Source: a virus. Taken from it: DNA of 43,734 nt. Below, piece by piece: positions 27,175 to 34,794 of this stretch. Both the position numbers and the translations under genes were made by a program. Under the pieces are notes generated by a model. It did not search any database and was not told the origin of the DNA. It was given only the letters and a program-made list of their open reading frames with translations. The stretch spans positions 1-43,734 of IMG/VR virus record IMGVR_UViG_3300025096_000042; one strand, written 5' to 3'. The first letter of the stretch is position 1. Each line of letters begins with the position of its first letter.

Positions 27175-28758
27175 ATGACTGAGAATCTAAAAGATATTAT
27201 TAAAAAAGAATATCTAAAATGTGCATTGGATTGTGAATATTTCCTAAGAAAGTATTCTTATATCCAAGTACCTAATAAGGGCCGCCAACTTTTTGAATTA
27301 TATGATTATCAAGCAGAGGCTCTTGCTGCATTTCGGGACCACAAGTATAATATTGTTTTAAAGGGTAGACAGATTGGTATATCTACTCTTGTGGCTGGAT
27401 ATGCTTTGTGGAGAATGTTATTCAAACGAGATGAACAGATTTTGGTCATTGCTATTAAACAGGAAGTTGCTAAAAATCTGGTAACTAAAGTTAAGTTTAT
27501 GCACCAACTGCTTCCTGTTTGGTTGAGGGGAGATCTTGTTGAAGATAACAAACTTACTCTCAGATTTGGTAATGGATCAACCATTAAAGCAACCGCAACC
27601 CGTGAATCCGCTGGTCGTTCGGAAGCTCTTTCTTTATTAATACTTGATGAAGCTGCTTTTATTGATGGTGCAGATGAAATATGGACATCTTCTCAGGCAA
27701 CCCTATCTACTACAGGTGGTTCGGCTGTATTAGTTTCAACTGCTAATGGTGTTGGTAACTTTTTTCATAAAACATGGACAGAATCAGAAGCAGGAGAAAA
27801 TGATTTTCATAGAACCCTGTATGATTGGAGAGTACATCCCAATAGGGATGAAGAGTGGGCTGAAGAACAACTTCGTCAAATGGGAGAACTTAGATTTGCT
27901 CAAGAACACGGTGCATCATTTATTTTCTCTGGAAATACTGTCATATCTGCAGAAATATTAGAATTTTATAAACAAACCTTTGTTCAAGAACCAGTGCAAG
28001 TTCGTGGATTTGATAATAATTTATGGGTATGGCAACAACCGGACTATACAAAATCGTACATTGTTGCGGCTGATGTAGCTCGTGGTGATGGAGAAGATTA
28101 TTCCACATTTCATGTAATTGATGTAGATGCTTCTGAACAGGTTGCAGAGTATCGGGGTAAAATAACTCCAAAAGATTTTGGTAATCTTTTAGTAGCCGCT
28201 GCTACTGAATATAATGATGCAATTATTATCCCCGATAATTCAAATATTGGTTGGACTTCTATCCAACAAATTATTGATCGTGGATATGATAATTTGTTTT
28301 ATATGAGTAAAGATTTACAATATGTAGATACTATGCACCAAATGACGAGTAAACACTATTCAGAAGAAAAGAAAATGGTTCCTGGCTTTACAATTTCTCA
28401 AAAAACAAGACCTTTATTGATTGCTAAATTAGAATCATATATGAGAGAACAATCAATTACAATTCGTTCATCTAGAATGATGACAGAATTGGATACATTT
28501 ATTTGGAAAAATGGAAAAGCAGAAGCTTTGGGTGGATATAATGATGACTTAACTTTGGCTTTAGCAATTGGGTTGTGGGTAAGAGATACCGCTTTACGGT
28601 TAAGATTAGAAGGAATAGAATTGAATAAACAAATGTTAAATAGTATTTCTGGTAAATATACAAAGGCTGTATTTACTTCTGATTCACAAAAGGAAAAAGA
28701 TGCTTGGGAACTTGATGTCGGCCAGGAAAAGGAAGATATAAGATGGTTACTGGGTTAA
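27175..28758 (+). CDS. Terminase large subunit, gp17-like (527 aa)
   Basis: Packages phage DNA into the prohead using ATP and cuts the concatemer. The N-terminal ATPase has a deviant Walker A, KGRQIGIST (63-71), lacking Lys at the usual GK position, and Walker B LLILDE (Asp158, Glu159). A coupling-type segment STANG follows at 188-192. The C-terminal RNase H-like nuclease shows IVAADVARG (Asp300), IIPDNSN (Asp354) and a YNDD motif near residue 460, matching the acidic triad of gp17-type nucleases. The length is near the family norm (T4 gp17 is 610). It lies upstream of portal. No small terminase is recognisable in the window. Shine-Dalgarno poor. Confidence 0.92.
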   Translation: MTENLKDIIKKEYLKCALDCEYFLRKYSYIQVPNKGRQLFELYDYQAEALAAFRDHKYNIVLKGRQIGISTLVAGYALWRMLFKRDEQILVIAIKQEVAKNLVTKVKFMHQLLPVWLRGDLVEDNKLTLRFGNGSTIKATATRESAGRSEALSLLILDEAAFIDGADEIWTSSQATLSTTGGSAVLVSTANGVGNFFHKTWTESEAGENDFHRTLYDWRVHPNRDEEWAEEQLRQMGELRFAQEHGASFIFSGNTVISAEILEFYKQTFVQEPVQVRGFDNNLWVWQQPDYTKSYIVAADVARGDGEDYSTFHVIDVDASEQVAEYRGKITPKDFGNLLVAAATEYNDAIIIPDNSNIGWTSIQQIIDRGYDNLFYMSKDLQYVDTMHQMTSKHYSEEKKMVPGFTISQKTRPLLIAKLESYMREQSITIRSSRMMTELDTFIWKNGKAEALGGYNDDLTLALAIGLWVRDTALRLRLEGIELNKQMLNSISGKYTKAVFTSDSQKEKDAWELDVGQEKEDIRWLLG

Positions 28759-28768
28759 GAATACTACT

Positions 28769-28774
28769 TATAAT
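28769..28774 (+). promoter_or_regulatory. TATAAT -10-like box downstream of terminase
   Basis: A perfect TATAAT lies 30 nt before the ATG at 28804 in a 45 nt gap, with an AT-rich leader and no clear -35 hexamer. Spacing to the gene matches the other promoter-like elements in the window. Confidence 0.3.
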
Positions 28775-28803
28775 ATAGAAAGACATTTACAGATAAATAC
28801 ATA

Positions 28804-29043
28804 ATGGTAATGGATATGGATAAGGAAACTTTAATTACAATTATTCGCGAAGAGATTCAGAATGTTCTCCAAGAAAGAGACATGACTGATAGTGAAATAA
28901 AAGATCGGGAAGATATTGTTTTGAATTTGAAAAAGAAAGCTAAAGATCTTAAAAAGAGATATGGAAAAGATTGGAAGACCGTTATGTACAAGATTGCAAC
29001 ATCAACCGCAATGGGTAAAACGCCCGACGATAGGGATAAATAA
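28804..29043 (+). CDS. Small helical protein, possible internal head protein (79 aa)
   Basis: Unknown function. The N-terminal amphipathic helix (ETLITIIREEIQNVLQE) resembles that of the 158-residue protein at 32266 and ends in L-x-E, the cleavage motif of T4-type prohead proteases. The second half (LKKRYGKDWKTVMYKIAT) matches a short motif I recall from the ends of many marine phage proteins. Three in-frame ATGs occur at 28804, 28810 and 28816; the first is listed, without strong support. It lies between terminase and portal. A packaged internal protein is inference. Confidence 0.5.
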   Translation: MVMDMDKETLITIIREEIQNVLQERDMTDSEIKDREDIVLNLKKKAKDLKKRYGKDWKTVMYKIATSTAMGKTPDDRDK

Positions 29044-29045
29044 AA

Positions 29046-29534
29046 ATGCCACATATTAGATTAATGGGATTGGTTGACATTCCCGCACTTGGACAACTTA
29101 ATGATAAAGATAAAGAAGCATATGCCCGTCGCGGTTGTGAAGGCTTTTCCAAATCTGGATTAGATTGGTCACCAACACCGGATACTGATGATCACAAAGT
29201 GGGGTCAGAACTTGCTACAGACCGGGCAGGAGAAATTCAGGCCGAAGATGCAGAAATTACAGAACCTATTGTGGAAGGAATGTATGAAGGTGAAGAAGGT
29301 GAGGGCCTTGACAACCGTCCCTTAAAGTCTTATATTATGTCTATACATAAACAGGCATCGGAACTCTATAATATATTAGATGATACCGAAGATCCCGAAG
29401 AGTGGGTTATGGAAAAAATTAAAGGTGCTACTGCAGCAATGAATGCAATTCATGGTCATATTTCTTATGCAAAAGATAAAGTAGAATCGTTAGAAGGAAC
29501 CCCTGGGGAGAAGCCACAAGAAAGAGGCTATTAG
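29046..29534 (+). CDS. Hypothetical acidic protein between terminase and portal (162 aa)
   Basis: No named family. The N-terminal half is acidic and probably disordered. The C-terminal half (LKSYIMSIHKQASELYNIL, then EEWVMEKIKGATAAMNA) is a compact helical module that I recall in other marine phage genomes, usually without function. The start is 2 nt after the preceding stop and the gene ends 6 nt before portal, so it belongs to the head operon. A DNA- or portal-associated role is possible but unsupported. Confidence 0.5.
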   Translation: MPHIRLMGLVDIPALGQLNDKDKEAYARRGCEGFSKSGLDWSPTPDTDDHKVGSELATDRAGEIQAEDAEITEPIVEGMYEGEEGEGLDNRPLKSYIMSIHKQASELYNILDDTEDPEEWVMEKIKGATAAMNAIHGHISYAKDKVESLEGTPGEKPQERGY

Positions 29535-29540
29535 AAGCTC

Positions 29541-31343
29541 ATGGCAGACACATCCGTATTTAAAAGATTAAGACGGCTCTTTTCTACTCAAGCAGTAGTT
29601 AGAAACATTGGTGGTAAGAAATTAAAAGTATCTGATACTTCCCAACGCCAATCCTTTGGTACCAGAAATATCATTGACCGTTATAAAAGGGTTTATAGCG
29701 CGGGTCAATATGGATATTCGGCGCAAAGTAATTACGACACCTATTCTTCATTCCAACAAGCAAGAATGCAATTATTCCGTGATTATGATTTAATGGATCA
29801 CGATCCCATCATAGCATCAGTTCTTGACATTTATGCTGACGAATCAACGGTTAAGAATGAATTTGGTGAAATGATTTCTATTAAATCAGAAAATGATGAA
29901 ATTCAAAATGTTTTGAGTAATCTTTTTTATGATATTTTGAATGTAGAATTTAATCTCTGGCCTTGGACAAGAAATATGTGCAAGTATGGAGATTTCTTTT
30001 TATATTTGATGTTAGATCCCGAATATGGGGTTAGTAATGTAATTCCTCTTTCTGTTTATGAAACTGGAAGAATAGAGGGGGATGAAGAAACTATGAACCC
30101 GTTCAATGTGAAATTCAAAGTTGATACTCAATATTCTTTCTTACCAAAAGATGAATTTGACAATTATGAAGTTGCACATTTTAGACTTCTTTCTGATTCA
30201 AACTTTATGCCTTATGGCAAATCTATGATTGAAAACGGAAGAAGAATTCATAAACAACTTCGTTTAATGGAAGATGCGATGTTGATTCATCGAATTACGA
30301 GGGCTCCCGATAAGAGAGTTTTCAAAGTAGATGTTGGTAATATTCCACCCGCAGAAATTGATAATTATATGGAGCGGATTATTGATCAAGTTAAGAGACA
30401 GCCTTTAGTTGATGCTAAGACTGGCGAATATAACATGAAATTTAATATGCAAAATATTTTAGAAGATTTTTATATGCCAGTTCGTGGAAAGGATTCGGGA
30501 ACAGAGGTTAATAATCTTTCAGGTCTTACATTTAATGCTATTGAAGATGTTGATTATCTGTTAAGAAAACTTATGGCCGCCTTTAAGGTTCCTAAGTCTT
30601 TTATTGGATATGAAGAAGATATAAGTGGTAAGGCTACATTAGCTGCACAGGATGTTCGTTTTGCTAGAACTATTGAAAGAATTCAACGAATTGTGGTTAG
30701 TGAATTAAATAAGATAGCAATTATTCATCTTTACATTCTTGGATATAGAGATGAAGAATTGGTTGATTTTAGTTTGTCATTAACCAACCCATCTATGGTT
30801 TATGAACTAGAGAAGATTGGTCTTTGGAAAGAAAAATCAAGTCTTGCAGATCAATTGGTTGCGGGTAAATTTATGTCTCGCGAGTGGATATACACGAATA
30901 TCTTTGAACTTTCAGATGAAGATGTTATTATTGAACAAGATAAAGTTCTTGATGATGCAAAATTTGAGGGCACGGTTCAAAAAGTTACCCAAGATACTAT
31001 TAATCCTCCACAACCAGAAATGGGTGGTGAAGAGGGCCCGCCAGGTGAAATGCCTGCAGAAAATACAGATTTATATGATGCAGAACAAAGTTTGGATGAT
31101 GTTCAAAAATTAACAACAAGTAAAAAGAAAATGGGCCGGCCGCCGGAAGGACACAAATATGGATCAGATAAAGATAAGCTTGGTCGTGATCCGCTAGGAT
31201 ATAAAGAAATCCTAGCAGCTATGGATGTGTTGCCAAAAAATAAGAAAAATGGAAAATCTTATGTTCATCCTGGCTTAAAAGAGTCTTTAAAGGACTTGGA
31301 TAGCTTTATTGACACTCCAGATCCTAAGATTTTGAAGGATTAA
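29541..31343 (+). CDS. Portal protein, gp20-like (600 aa)
   Basis: Dodecameric portal vertex, the channel for DNA packaging and the start point of head assembly. Recognisable T4-portal features include the clip and wing region with GNIPPAEIDNYMERII, the stretch with FYMPVRG and VNNLSGL, and the region reading YLLRKLMAAFKVPKSFIGYE. The C-terminal about 100 residues are Pro/Glu/Lys-rich and likely flexible. Length is close to T4 gp20 (524) plus this tail. It follows terminase and precedes core-like proteins and the protease, as expected for a T4-type head module. No strong Shine-Dalgarno. Confidence 0.9.
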   Translation: MADTSVFKRLRRLFSTQAVVRNIGGKKLKVSDTSQRQSFGTRNIIDRYKRVYSAGQYGYSAQSNYDTYSSFQQARMQLFRDYDLMDHDPIIASVLDIYADESTVKNEFGEMISIKSENDEIQNVLSNLFYDILNVEFNLWPWTRNMCKYGDFFLYLMLDPEYGVSNVIPLSVYETGRIEGDEETMNPFNVKFKVDTQYSFLPKDEFDNYEVAHFRLLSDSNFMPYGKSMIENGRRIHKQLRLMEDAMLIHRITRAPDKRVFKVDVGNIPPAEIDNYMERIIDQVKRQPLVDAKTGEYNMKFNMQNILEDFYMPVRGKDSGTEVNNLSGLTFNAIEDVDYLLRKLMAAFKVPKSFIGYEEDISGKATLAAQDVRFARTIERIQRIVVSELNKIAIIHLYILGYRDEELVDFSLSLTNPSMVYELEKIGLWKEKSSLADQLVAGKFMSREWIYTNIFELSDEDVIIEQDKVLDDAKFEGTVQKVTQDTINPPQPEMGGEEGPPGEMPAENTDLYDAEQSLDDVQKLTTSKKKMGRPPEGHKYGSDKDKLGRDPLGYKEILAAMDVLPKNKKNGKSYVHPGLKESLKDLDSFIDTPDPKILKD

Positions 31344-31397
31344 TTGTTTTTAAAATTATAGACAATATTTAATATATAGACTTACTATGGGAAACCT

Positions 31398-32273
31398 ATG
31401 AGCATAAAACATAGCAAATATAAGAACACCGGAATTCTTTTTGAATTATTGACGCGACAAATTACATCTGATATTTTGTCCGGTAAACAAAATCCGAAGG
31501 CCATTCCCATACTTGAAAAATATTTTAATAGAAATGAAGAGTTAGGAAAAGAATTAGTTCTTTATTTATCCTTTTTTAATGGAAAAAAGTTAACCGAAAC
31601 TAAGTCTTTAGATTATATAAATATTTTGGTCGAACAAAGAAAGAAGTTAGACAATCGTAAGTTAAAGTTAGAAAAGTATAATTTAGTCAAAGAGATTAAA
31701 GAAAATTATGATTTAGGGAAATTTCTTTTTAATAGAGTTCCTTCTTATAAAATCTATGCTTCCATTTATAAGAGTTTTGAATGTGCTGTTCAAGGATATA
31801 CATATGAAAATGTCCGTGAACTCAGTTCAGCTAAATATACATTAGTTGAATATCTCTGTGGGGAGACTGAAAATAAGAATATTGTAATTGAAAGTGAAGT
31901 TGTAAATACACTAAGAGAACAAGAAGAAGATTTGAGATTGTTGACTTATAGATTAATTCTTGAAAAGTTCAATAAGAAATATAAGAAGTTAAATGAAAAT
32001 CAAAAGAATCTCTTAAGAGAATTCTTGAATAAGGGAACGGATACAAGTCATATTTTACAGTTAGCTAAAAATGAAGCTAAGAGACTTTCTGGTTCTATTG
32101 ATAAGAAAATTGAATTTGTTCAGAATGATGTTCAAAGAATTAAACTAACAGAGATTAGAAATCAATTAAATAATTTTGAATCGCTTAAATATATTAAAAA
32201 TAATCATCTGACCGCTTTGATGATTGGTTATGAGTTGGACAGTCAATTAAACAACTTCCAACCCCATGAATGA
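31398..32273 (+). CDS. Putative prohead-associated helical protein (291 aa)
   Basis: Function not established. The N-terminus (KHSKYKNTGILFELLTRQI) is a pattern I recall as conserved in marine T4-like phages at this position. The protein is helical, Lys/Glu-rich and lacks cysteine clusters or membrane segments. In T4 the genes between portal and protease encode small prohead core proteins gp67 and gp68, so an assembly-core role is a reasonable positional inference. It overlaps the next gene by 8 nt, implying coupled translation. The 54 nt gap before it contains an AT-rich stretch (TATTTAATATATAG) similar to the promoter-like elements. Confidence 0.5.
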   Translation: MSIKHSKYKNTGILFELLTRQITSDILSGKQNPKAIPILEKYFNRNEELGKELVLYLSFFNGKKLTETKSLDYINILVEQRKKLDNRKLKLEKYNLVKEIKENYDLGKFLFNRVPSYKIYASIYKSFECAVQGYTYENVRELSSAKYTLVEYLCGETENKNIVIESEVVNTLREQEEDLRLLTYRLILEKFNKKYKKLNENQKNLLREFLNKGTDTSHILQLAKNEAKRLSGSIDKKIEFVQNDVQRIKLTEIRNQLNNFESLKYIKNNHLTALMIGYELDSQLNNFQPHE

Positions 32274-32742
32274 AAAGCATTTTAGAGAACTCATTAGAGA
32301 AGTAATTCGAAGAGAGTTAGATGAGATGACCGCGACGGGGGCCGTTGCTGGTTTTGAAACTCCTCACGCGTTTGCGGGAAAGTCTGCAAAAAATAAAAAG
32401 AGGATAAAAGATATTGCTGAAAAGCTTGGGTGGAAATTAACTGCGCGCGGTAAAGAAGCTCTTAATAGAAAAGTAGATGAGATGATCAGTGAAGGAACCT
32501 CTAAATATTATAAATTTAGAAATGATCAAGAAAAAACGGCTAGACAAAAAATTGGACTATCAATTCGTGAGGCAAAAAAGGCATTGGGGTTTGTTAATGC
32601 TCAATTAAAAATTCTATCAAGATATAAAAATGAGTTTGGATATACAGCGGAAAGTTACTGGAAGAGAACATTAAAAGATATTTATAAAATTGAAGAGAGA
32701 ATTACAAAAATTTCTCAAAAACTTAGAGAGTTAAAAACATGA
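32266..32742 (+). CDS. Putative prohead core protein with possible capsid-targeting helix (158 aa)
   Basis: The N-terminus (EKHFRELIREVIRRELDEM) is an amphipathic helix ending in L-D-E, followed by TATGAVAGFETPHAF, a segment I recall from many marine phage proteins. L/I-x-E is the cleavage site of T4 gp21 protease, and the neighbouring gene encodes that protease, so the helix may be a cleavable targeting peptide. The rest is basic and helical. The ATG overlaps the preceding gene by 8 nt and the stop overlaps the protease start by 4 nt. Position matches T4 gp67/gp68. No function is proven. Confidence 0.5.
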   Translation: MNEKHFRELIREVIRRELDEMTATGAVAGFETPHAFAGKSAKNKKRIKDIAEKLGWKLTARGKEALNRKVDEMISEGTSKYYKFRNDQEKTARQKIGLSIREAKKALGFVNAQLKILSRYKNEFGYTAESYWKRTLKDIYKIEERITKISQKLRELKT

Positions 32743-33323
32743 GTCAACTTTTAGTAGAACAAAATCTTCTATATTATGATAATGAACTTATCAAAGAAGC
32801 TCACAATTCAAGTAAGCCTCTTGTTTTACGACATGTTACTCTACAACAGGCAAATTCAAAAAATCAAAATGGTAGAATTTATCCAAGAAGGATTTTAACA
32901 AAAGAGGTAGTTCGATACCAAAAGGAATTTGTTGAACAGAATCGTGCTTTGGGTGAATTAGATCATCCCGAAAGTCCAATAGTTAATTTAAGAAATGTTT
33001 GTGCTAATGTTACTAAAATTAATATGAATGGAGATTCTGTAGTAGGAGATATGCAAATTCTCTCAACTCCAGCTGGTAACATTGTTCGTGAACTGGTTAA
33101 AAATAACATTCGGCTTGGTGTAAGTAGCCGCGGCGTGGGCAGTGTAAAAAATGTTAATGAAGATACTCTTGAAGTTCAAGAGGATTATAGTTTAATTTGT
33201 TTTGATGTAGTTTCCAACCCATCGACGCCAGGCGCGTTTATCAACGAAAGCCTTGATCCCATCCCCCAACTTGTGGTGAATATAGATTCTTTGATTTATG
33301 ATTTCTTAGCAGAAATAAAATGA
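32739..33323 (+). CDS. Prohead maturation protease, gp21-like (194 aa)
   Basis: Serine protease that cleaves scaffold, capsid and core proteins during head maturation. Family hallmarks are NGRIYPRRIL (44-53), the catalytic His in GELDHPE (His76), and the catalytic Ser in GVSSRGVGS (Ser129 or Ser130). The order matches T4 gp21 (family S77), and the length is close to T4 gp21 (212). The start overlaps the upstream stop in ATGA, and its own stop overlaps the next start the same way. Context between core-like proteins and scaffold supports the assignment strongly. Confidence 0.9.
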   Translation: MSQLLVEQNLLYYDNELIKEAHNSSKPLVLRHVTLQQANSKNQNGRIYPRRILTKEVVRYQKEFVEQNRALGELDHPESPIVNLRNVCANVTKINMNGDSVVGDMQILSTPAGNIVRELVKNNIRLGVSSRGVGSVKNVNEDTLEVQEDYSLICFDVVSNPSTPGAFINESLDPIPQLVVNIDSLIYDFLAEIK

Positions 33324-33709
33324 ACACGAATCGGGTCGTTCTTCGTAGACTAGGAACTCTTCTTAAGGAAGCATCTTATACCAAGAAAGTTTTAGAAACA
33401 TTAGGTAAAGCTGCTACTGATACATTAGTAAACAAGTTGATGTCCGATGAAAATTTTGATTTGAAGGGATTTTTTGAAACTCATAAGAAAATCTACGAAT
33501 CAGAAAGATTGGAAAGAAAGATACATCAATTGTGTGAGAAAAAAATCGGTGGAAACTGCGGGGGCGAGTCTGTAGATGCGTTTTCTGCTTTTATGGTTTC
33601 CAAGGTCTTGAAAAGTCTTACCGATGAACAAAAATCCCACCTTTTATCAAAACCCATTAGAGAGATTATAGCCATTTCTTATAAATTGGCCGCACGAACG
33701 GAGTTTTAA
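33320..33709 (+). CDS. Hypothetical helical protein in head operon (129 aa)
   Basis: Not recognised. Predicted helical, basic N-terminus, with two cysteines around a KKIGGNCGG turn and a C-terminal helix. It overlaps the protease gene by 4 nt (ATGA) and ends 1 nt before the nucleotidyltransferase gene, so it is translated in the head operon. No motif indicates a function. Confidence 0.5.
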   Translation: MNTNRVVLRRLGTLLKEASYTKKVLETLGKAATDTLVNKLMSDENFDLKGFFETHKKIYESERLERKIHQLCEKKIGGNCGGESVDAFSAFMVSKVLKSLTDEQKSHLLSKPIREIIAISYKLAARTEF

Positions 33710-33710
33710 A

Positions 33711-34448
33711 ATGAATGTTCGTGATGTAATGAAATCATTCCACATTCAAGATACTCTTAATACGAATGTTTGGGAAGAAGATAAGACTTTAAATAAGAAT
33801 GTAAGAAAGATCTTATTAAAGGTATCTCAGAAGTTTATTAAAGATTGGAATATAGATAAAAAGGTTAAAATTCAAGATATTAGATTTACAGGTAGCTTAG
33901 CAGCTTACAATTGGTCAAAATATTCTGATATAGATTTACATATTATTGTTCAGTATAAAGATCTTAATAAGGATCTAAATCTGGTTTCAAGATTTTTTAC
34001 TTTAATGAAAGCATATTGGAATATCAAACACGATATTAAAATTAATGGATATGAAATAGAAGTATATGTAGAAGACATGTCGGAAAAACATACAGCAACA
34101 GGACTTTATTCGGTTTTAGAGGATAAGTGGATAAAAGAACCAGAACCAACCGATGCTGTTTTTGATGAAGATGATGTTTTGACAAAATCAAAATACTTCT
34201 TTGATTTATATAATGATATTTTATTAAAGAAGTATAAGGAAGGAAAATACTCAGAGGTTATTCGGGTAATTGAAAAGACAAAAGAAAAGATTAGAAATAT
34301 GAGAAGTTCTGGCTTAGCTAGAGGCGGGGAGTTTTCTACTGAAAATTTAGTTTTTAAGGTTTTAAGAAGAACTGATCTTCTGGGAAAAATGAATGATTTA
34401 ATTACAAAGTCTACAGATAAGAAATTATCTGAAACGAAACAGATGTAA
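33711..34448 (+). CDS. Nucleotidyltransferase of the pol-beta superfamily (245 aa)
   Basis: The active-site pattern FTGSLAAYNWSKYSDIDLHII shows the GS signature followed by DxD, the metal-binding motif of minimal nucleotidyltransferases. EIEVYVED supplies the likely third acidic strand. The C-terminal half is helical and basic. Such enzymes transfer a nucleotide to RNA, protein or a small molecule; the substrate cannot be read here. I recall similar proteins in head gene blocks of marine T4-like phages. It lies 1 nt after the preceding gene and 8 nt before the chosen bS21 start. An enzymatic gene among structural genes suggests a linked late function or a virion-packaged enzyme; that is inference. 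Confidence 0.7.
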   Translation: MNVRDVMKSFHIQDTLNTNVWEEDKTLNKNVRKILLKVSQKFIKDWNIDKKVKIQDIRFTGSLAAYNWSKYSDIDLHIIVQYKDLNKDLNLVSRFFTLMKAYWNIKHDIKINGYEIEVYVEDMSEKHTATGLYSVLEDKWIKEPEPTDAVFDEDDVLTKSKYFFDLYNDILLKKYKEGKYSEVIRVIEKTKEKIRNMRSSGLARGGEFSTENLVFKVLRRTDLLGKMNDLITKSTDKKLSETKQM

Positions 34449-34456
34449 GGATGGTG

Positions 34457-34672
34457 ATGGTGTTTGTAAAAGTTACAGGGAATAATCTCCAAAAAGCTAT
34501 TGGGATTTTTAATAAAAAAGTAAAGCAAGCAGGTATAGTTCAGGAGGTTTATCGTAGACAGGAATATTTAAAACCTTCTATAAAACGAAAGTTAAAAAAA
34601 GAAGAAGCCATCAAAAAAAGAATTCGTGAAGAGAAGAAAAAAAGAAATAAGAAAAAATACAATAAATTTTAA
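34457..34672 (+). CDS. rpsU: Ribosomal protein bS21 homologue (71 aa)
   Basis: Small-subunit ribosomal protein that sits near the anti-Shine-Dalgarno end of 16S rRNA. The hallmarks are clear: FVKVTGNNLQKAIGIF, then KKVKQAGIVQEVYRRQ, a KPSIKRKLKKEEA segment, and a very basic Lys/Arg tail. An in-frame ATG also exists at 34451, but AAGG (34447-34450) abuts that codon and is 6 nt before 34457, and family members usually begin MVxVKV, so 34457 is preferred. It is the last gene before a terminator in the head operon. Phage copies of bS21 are known from marine phages and are thought to enter host ribosomes during infection. Confidence 0.88.
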   Translation: MVFVKVTGNNLQKAIGIFNKKVKQAGIVQEVYRRQEYLKPSIKRKLKKEEAIKKRIREEKKKRNKKKYNKF

Positions 34673-34710
34673 TTTTTCTAAAATATAGATGATATATATT
34701 AATAAGAGTA

Positions 34711-34733
34711 CGCCTAATGTTAGGCGGTTTTTT
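34711..34733 (+). terminator. Rho-independent terminator after bS21
   Basis: Stem CGCCTA (34711-34716) and TAGGCG (34721-34726) around an ATGT loop is followed by six T at 34728-34733. It would end the terminase-to-bS21 transcript before the scaffold and capsid genes, fully or as an attenuator. Confidence 0.75.
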
Positions 34734-34754
34734 GCATTACATATACTACCAAAT

Positions 34755-34773
34755 AAAGACTCAAATAGTCTTT
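34755..34773 (+). promoter_or_regulatory. Inverted repeat in the scaffold gene leader
   Basis: AAAGACT (34755-34761) and AGTCTTT (34767-34773) form a perfect 7 bp hairpin with a 5 nt loop, just upstream of the AAGGGG Shine-Dalgarno (34782-34787) of the scaffold gene. It follows the terminator by 21 nt. It could be an RNA stability or control element, or a protein-binding site; only the repeat is seen directly. Confidence 0.45.
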
Positions 34774-34794
34774 TAAACTATAAGGGGTTTAAAA

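Noticed and set aside
34106-34528. A 140-codon minus-strand frame opposite the nucleotidyltransferase and bS21
   Set aside because: It lies wholly opposite genes with clear motifs and has the composition of an antisense reading.
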